Below are positions 62,112 to 64,000 of a stretch of 64,000 nucleotides of DNA, piece by piece. The translations under genes were made by a program, and so were the position numbers. The stretch comes from Pseudogulbenkiania ferrooxidans 2002. Its GTDB lineage: Bacteria > Pseudomonadota > Gammaproteobacteria > Burkholderiales > Chromobacteriaceae. The stretch's first letter is position 1; each line of letters begins with the position of its first letter. The notes under the pieces are model-generated. The model saw only the letters and a program-made list of their open reading frames with translations. It was not told the DNA's origin and ran no database searches. The DNA lies in contig NZ_ACIS01000003.1 of assembly GCF_000174355.1 (NCBI RefSeq), positions 248,001-312,000 on the forward strand, in the 5' to 3' direction.

Positions 62112-62435
62112 ATGAAGACGACGATACGAGGGATGGCGCTGCTGCTGCTCGTCTGCAGCACACTGGCCATGGCACTGGATCTGGATGGCGCCAAGTCGCA
62201 GGGGCTGGTCGGGGAGCAGCCCAACGGCTATCTGGGCGTGGTCAAGGCCACGCCGCAGGCGGTGGAACTGGCCGCGGACATCAACGCCAAGCGGCGCGCC
62301 GCCTACGACGCCATCGCCAAGAAGAACGGCGCCACCCTGGACCAGGTGGCGGCCCTGGCCGGCCAGAAAGCCATCGAGAAGGCCGCGCCGGGGGCCTACG
62401 TCCGCTCCGCGGACGGCCAGTGGGTCAAGAAGTAG
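62112..62435 (+). CDS. ydbL: YdbL-type periplasmic protein (DUF1318)
   Basis: The 107-residue protein has a signal peptide (residues 1-21, ending CSTLAMA) and a DUF1318 domain: LDLDGAKSQGLVGEQPNGYLGVV, AVELAADINAKRRAAYDAIAKKNG, LAGQKAIEKAAPGAYVR. YdbL is a chaperone-like partner of YdbH-YnbE in lipid transport to the outer membrane. The gene is last in the three-gene unit. A strong 14-base inverted repeat (62456-62490) lies behind it. Confidence 0.92.
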   Translation: MKTTIRGMALLLLVCSTLAMALDLDGAKSQGLVGEQPNGYLGVVKATPQAVELAADINAKRRAAYDAIAKKNGATLDQVAALAGQKAIEKAAPGAYVRSADGQWVKK

Positions 62436-62455
62436 CGGTAACCGCGATCAAGCAC

Positions 62456-62490
62456 ACGGCCGGCCGGGCGGATGATGCCCGGCCGGCCGT
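62456..62490 (+). terminator. GC-rich hairpin behind ydbL
   Basis: ACGGCCGGCCGGGC and GCCCGGCCGGCCGT pair perfectly around seven bases. No T run follows, so termination is possible rather than sure. Confidence 0.5.
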
Positions 62491-62604
62491 CGCGATGCAC
62501 CGTCGGTAGTTCTGCGCGGGCGGCCGCCCAGGTGCCGGCTGATCACGGGACACAGGCGCGCGACCTCTGCGGTGCTCGAGTGCGCCCCCTTCCTTGAAAC
62601 AGCC

Positions 62605-63111
62605 TCAGACGCTGCCCAGATAATCCGCCTTGCCGATATCGACACCGTTGTGCCGCAGAATGCCGTAAGCGGTGGTGAAGTGAAAATAGAAGTTCGGCAG
62701 AGCGAACCCGAGCAGATAGGTCTGACCCGTGAAATGGATTTCCTGGCTGCGCACCTTGAGGGTGATCGGCCGTTCCTCGCTGCCGTCGACCTGTTCCGGC
62801 GTCAGGGTTTGCAAGAACGCCACCGTCTTGGCGAGGCGCTCTCCCAGTTCGGCGAAGCTGGTTTCGGTGTCGGCGAAACTCGGCACCTCGACCCCGGCGA
62901 GGCGCGCACCACACCCCTTGGCGGTGTCGGACACGCTTTGCACCTGGCGCACCAGCGGGAACATATCGGGGGCGAGCCTGGCGTTGAGCAAGACCTCCGG
63001 CGCGATGTTTTTCGCCGCTGCGTGCGCGGCGGCCTTGTCAAGGATGGCGGCGAGGTTGGTGATGCCACGGATGAGGACCGGGATCGAGGCTTGATACATG
63101 GAAAGCGACAT
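62605..63111 (-). CDS. DUF1993-family protein
   Basis: The 168-residue helical protein starts MSLSMYQASIPVLIRGITNLAAILDKA. It contains LAPDMFPLVRQVQSVSDTAKG, EVPSFADTETSFAELGERLAKTVAFL and LPNFYFHFTTAYGILRHNGVDIGKADYLG. These match the DUF1993 family, distant relatives of the DinB four-helix fold. No function is established. It stands alone, facing the ydbHL unit. Confidence 0.85.
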   Translation of the reverse strand: MSLSMYQASIPVLIRGITNLAAILDKAAAHAAAKNIAPEVLLNARLAPDMFPLVRQVQSVSDTAKGCGARLAGVEVPSFADTETSFAELGERLAKTVAFLQTLTPEQVDGSEERPITLKVRSQEIHFTGQTYLLGFALPNFYFHFTTAYGILRHNGVDIGKADYLGSV

Positions 63112-63288
63112 GGACAGGCTCCTGATGATGAGGGGAACGGGGCAACCGTCGGGGACCAGCGCGTCAACCCATGCCGGTGGCTGCAGTCACTTCACGATAG
63201 CCGATAACCCGCTCCGGGCAACGTCAGCTTGCCGCAACGCCCCCCGGTTCGCCGGGGTCCGGGAACAGGAGACGAGGAAACCCCGTCG

Positions 63289-63816
63289 CTAGCGCGCGGC
63301 GGGGTGGCAGTCGACACCATAGCGCGCCAGCAGCGCGGCGGGCTCGATCACCACCAGCGGCAGCACCTGCCCCGCCACCTTGAGTGAGGCGGGCAGGCGC
63401 GTGGAGGAGCCATCCCAATCCGTCGGAAAGGCGCTGCAGATGGCCGGCAGGTCGCGGTCGTCCACCAGTGCCAGCTCGCCGCCGATTTCCAGGTAGAGTT
63501 CGCCGCCTGGGGTCAGGTAGATGGTGCGCGAGCGGTCGTCTTCGGTATAAGGCACGGTGCGCCAGCCTTCGCCCTCGAGCCGCGCCACGAACGGGGCCTT
63601 GTCGAGCGCGACGTACACCTTCTGCGGACCGTTCTGCACGTAATAGCGCCCGTGCGCGTCCCGGCTGTAGTTACGGTTGAAGAATTCGGCCATCACGGCG
63701 TGCTCGAGCCGTTCCTCGCGCAGCCACCACTGGCCGCGCGCATCGAGCCTGAGCCAGCCATAGACGGCCGGGACGTTGGGCCACTTGGCCATTCCCGCCA
63801 CTACCGCAGCATCCAT
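63289..63816 (-). CDS. Uncharacterised 175-residue protein
   Basis: I do not recognise this protein. It has no signal peptide or membrane segment and is rich in beta-type runs (YGWLRLDARGQWWLREERL, GRYYVQNGPQKVYVALDKAPFVARL, TIYLTPGGELYLEIGGELALVDDRDLPAI). It ends with LVVIEPAALLARYGVDCHPAA. Codon use matches the neighbours, which supports a real gene. The fold may be a small beta sandwich. Confidence 0.6.
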   Translation of the reverse strand: MDAAVVAGMAKWPNVPAVYGWLRLDARGQWWLREERLEHAVMAEFFNRNYSRDAHGRYYVQNGPQKVYVALDKAPFVARLEGEGWRTVPYTEDDRSRTIYLTPGGELYLEIGGELALVDDRDLPAICSAFPTDWDGSSTRLPASLKVAGQVLPLVVIEPAALLARYGVDCHPAAR

Positions 63817-63886
63817 TCCTGCTCCTCCTCGCCCTGCCCCCTGTGCGGAAAACGGGCCTCTTCTGATTTATGGCTTGCGAATCGGC

Positions 63887-63898
63887 TTCGGCCAACCT
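63887..63898 (-). repeat. Candidate DNA uptake sequence near window end
   Basis: A full AGGTTGGCCGAA copy (minus strand) lies between the two last minus-strand genes, with the extended context GAAGGTT...GAAGCCG. Confidence 0.7.
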
Positions 63899-63904
63899 TC
63901 TTGC

Positions 63905-64000
63905 TCACAACGCGCGCAGTACCGCCGCCGGCGCGCTGCGCGTCACCCGCCGCACCAGCGGCCAGCCGGCCAGGCCGACCACCAGCATGCCGCTGATCAC
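63905..64000 (-). CDS. C-terminal end of a membrane protein, likely FtsX-type ABC permease
   Basis: Only the last 31 residues are in the window, ending with TGA at 63905-63907. They form a hydrophobic helix (ISGMLVVGLAGWPLVRRV) followed by TRSAPAAVLRAL. This ending resembles FtsX/MacB-type permeases, which finish with a helix and a PxxVLR-like tail, but the fragment is too short to be sure. Confidence 0.5.
   Translation of the reverse strand: MISGMLVVGLAGWPLVRRVTRSAPAAVLRAL

Overview
The window (GC-rich, roughly two-thirds G+C by eye) looks like chromosome from a free-living betaproteobacterium of the order Neisseriales, most likely Chromobacteriaceae. This is inferred from priB lying inside an rpsF-priB-rpsR-rplI operon, the mltG-tmk-holB-pilZ-tatD order, hda divergent from purM, and a dispersed 12-mer (AGGTTGGCCGAA) that behaves like the DNA uptake sequences of Neisseriaceae. 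Almost everything is core metabolism or housekeeping. There is no prophage, CRISPR array, transposase, rRNA or tRNA that I can see.

Layout. 1-7943: the 3' part of metE, a sixA-like phosphatase, lrgAB, ubiC-ubiA, a duplication scar (degraded mutT-thiE piece, a lower-GC lprI-like gene and a second copy of the ubiA 3' end), then a FixH-like gene and the intact mutT-thiE fusion. 8135-12080: two RibD/DHFR-like reductases, a DUF815 ATPase, a HAD hydrolase and hda. 12643-18746: purM, purN, a DUF3108 protein, an RsmB-type methyltransferase, a ClC antiporter and grxD. 18870-22836: a degenerate EAL protein, the uracil salvage group upp-(unknown)-uraA, and a small membrane protein. 22953-28130: an acetyltransferase, a large D-lactate dehydrogenase-type flavo/iron-sulfur protein, an isochorismatase and a DUF2322 protein. 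28211-29605: the ribosomal operon. 29903-32533: a copper-handling cluster (copZ-like, csoR-like, multicopper oxidase) with a CsoR-type operator. 32700-40295: rlmB, a large PAS-GGDEF-EAL protein and mfd. 40562-46292: lysA/lysR, periplasmic carbonic anhydrase, an EamA exporter, a LysR regulator and dodecin. 46491-50023: divergent ppsA and its regulator ppsR. 50267-52521: a tryptophan leader peptide and attenuator, trpS, a GATase-like protein and chorismate mutase. 52580-57503: an MBL hydrolase, then the tatD-pilZ-holB-tmk-mltG block. 57697-64000: a hydratase-family enzyme, a membrane protein, ydbH-ynbE-ydbL, two uncharacterised genes and the end of a probable permease.

Most interesting signals: (1) the 11-base core GGTTGGCCGAA occurs 17 times, ten of them as the full 12-mer AGGTTGGCCGAA; two pairs form inverted repeats placed as terminators after genes, as neisserial uptake sequences do. 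(2) A complete Trp attenuator, with a tandem-Trp leader peptide and three mutually exclusive hairpins, precedes trpS. (3) A family of roughly 100-200 bp intergenic elements with terminal inverted repeats, several ending exactly at a stop codon. (4) The ubiA/mutT-thiE duplication scar. (5) A hairpin plus intrinsic terminator 20 bases before upp.
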